Source: CAZLLV01 sp964560325
GTDB lineage: Bacteria; Acidobacteriota; Thermoanaerobaculia; Multivoradales; DATKCC01
Reading direction: 5' to 3'
Assembly (NCBI GenBank): GCA_964560325.1
Contig: CAZLLV010000103.1
Coordinates: forward strand, 1 to 6,600
DNA length: 6,600 bases
The notes under the pieces are model-generated. The model saw only the letters and a list, made by a program, of their open reading frames with translations, ran no database searches and was not told where the DNA came from. Positions 5,880-6,600 of the stretch are shown here, in pieces; within the stretch, counting starts at the first letter, position 1, and each line of letters opens with the position of its first letter. The position numbers and the translations under genes are program-made.

Positions 5880-6600
5880 GCGGTCGTGGGATCGCCGGGA
5901 TCGTCGCCGGCATCTGTCTGGCGGCTCTTTTTTTGCCGCGGCCGGCGCAGGCTGAGTGTCCACCGGGTCACGATCTCCGCGAGCGTGTGGACGACTCGGT
6001 TGCGGAGATCATTGCTTCGGTCGATGCGATCCGCACCCCACCCGCGGCTCCGGCCAGCGAGCAGCTCGGTGCTCCGACGACGTCCGGCAGCAGCGTTGAC
6101 CTGGTCGACGGTGCTGCCTTCGCCGAGCTCGCGGGGCTGGCGCTGAATCAGAGCCTCGACGAGCTGGGGAGCGCTCCGATCACGCTGACGATCAACCCGT
6201 TCGCCGTGGCCACGTTGGGCCATCGAGACGCGCTCTGGAACAACGAGGTCTACCAGAAGCCCGAATACGAGCTGCTGAGACGCTTCGCCGCCACGATCAC
6301 CACCGGCGGCGAGGGCGAGACGTTCGATCGCGACGGTGACGGCGAAGAGGACGAGGCGCTGAAGGCCGAGAAAATCGACGACATCGTGACCTGGGAGTTT
6401 CGCTATCGACTTCTTGGAAGCCGGGATCGCCGGGACGCGAAGAACGCTCAGCGGTTCTTCGACGCGCTCGACGAGGCGCTCAAGGCAAGTGGCGAATCAC
6501 CCTTCGAAGAATCCCACCAGCTATACGAGGAGTTGACAAGTAGGGTGGTCCTTGCGACCGGTGGTCAAACCTGCCTCGAGCCCCAGACCTGGTCCCGTTT
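5876..6600 (+). CDS. Exported protein of unknown function with a calcium-loop-like motif (3' end outside window)
   Basis: The GTG at 5876 has GGAGG (5864-5868) 7 nt upstream and overlaps the previous stop as GTGA. The frame is open to the window end, 241 codons. Residues 1-26 form a Sec signal peptide with an Arg, a hydrophobic core (IAGIVAGICLAALFL) and a PAQA cleavage site before ECPPG. A helix-like segment (about 31-52) and a Pro/Ala/Ser linker follow. Then come strand-like pieces: ITLTINPFAVATL, RRFAATITTGG and DIVTWEFRYRLLGSRDRRD. DRDGDGEED (from residue 151) matches the first half of an EF-hand or thrombospondin type 3 calcium loop but lacks the usual position-12 acid. The strand pattern could be the start of an outer-membrane barrel or a beta-rich secreted protein; this is inference and I do not recognise the family. 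Its codon use has more A/T at third positions than the cyclase operon. The IS upstream may separate it from its normal promoter. Confidence 0.78.
   Translation, partial: MSGRGIAGIVAGICLAALFLPRPAQAECPPGHDLRERVDDSVAEIIASVDAIRTPPAAPASEQLGAPTTSGSSVDLVDGAAFAELAGLALNQSLDELGSAPITLTINPFAVATLGHRDALWNNEVYQKPEYELLRRFAATITTGGEGETFDRDGDGEEDEALKAEKIDDIVTWEFRYRLLGSRDRRDAKNAQRFFDALDEALKASGESPFEESHQLYEELTSRVVLATGGQTCLEPQTWSR

Noticed and set aside
5399..6223. A minus-strand frame of 274 codons over the downstream genes.
   Set aside because: The + strand frames here have RBS, overlap and signal-peptide support, whereas this one has none.
1..6600. CRISPR arrays, tRNA, rRNA or riboswitches.
   Set aside because: No regularly spaced repeats, cloverleaf-like segments or recognisable conserved RNA motifs were seen by eye on either strand.

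Overview
This is a high-GC window (strong G/C preference at third codon positions, especially before about 3650) from what looks like a Gram-negative bacterium. The evidence for that is an outer-membrane beta-barrel C-terminus, Sec signal peptides, and a FecR-domain plus CHASE2-cyclase operon. Gene content and composition would suit an acidobacterial, deltaproteobacterial or similar environmental genome, but nothing here fixes the phylum.

Positions 1-3655 hold a signalling cluster on the + strand. It contains the C-terminal end of a beta-barrel protein, a FecR-domain exported protein overlapping it by ATGA, a GC-rich gap of 192 bp with G-tract repeats and hairpins, and a CHASE2 / class III cyclase with all the residues expected of an adenylate cyclase. 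The likely logic is envelope sensing (barrel and FecR protein, CHASE2 periplasmic domain) coupled to cytoplasmic cAMP production.

Positions 3656-3780 hold a short leader, a strong ribosome-binding site (3756-3762) and an ATG (3768). That start codon has lost its gene: after ATG-ACG-AAC the sequence enters an IS91-family (HUH, rolling-circle) insertion sequence, best placed at 3777-5486. The element has a hairpin-rich left end, a Y2-type HUH transposase (3871-5163), and a small CxxC/CxxC zinc-ribbon protein that overlaps the transposase stop codon by ATGA (5160-5420). Its right end is AT-enriched.

From 5487 the interrupted gene resumes in frame. Joining 3768-3776 to 5487-5879 restores an uninterrupted ORF of about 133 codons starting MTNLEPINPCIDPD. 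It is followed, through a GTGA overlap, by an exported protein (5876 to beyond the window end) with a signal peptide, a calcium-loop-like DRDGDG motif and beta-strand-like segments. I do not recognise the family of either of these last two proteins. The most notable points are the reconstructable insertion into an unknown two-gene unit and the translationally coupled zinc-ribbon companion of the IS91 transposase.
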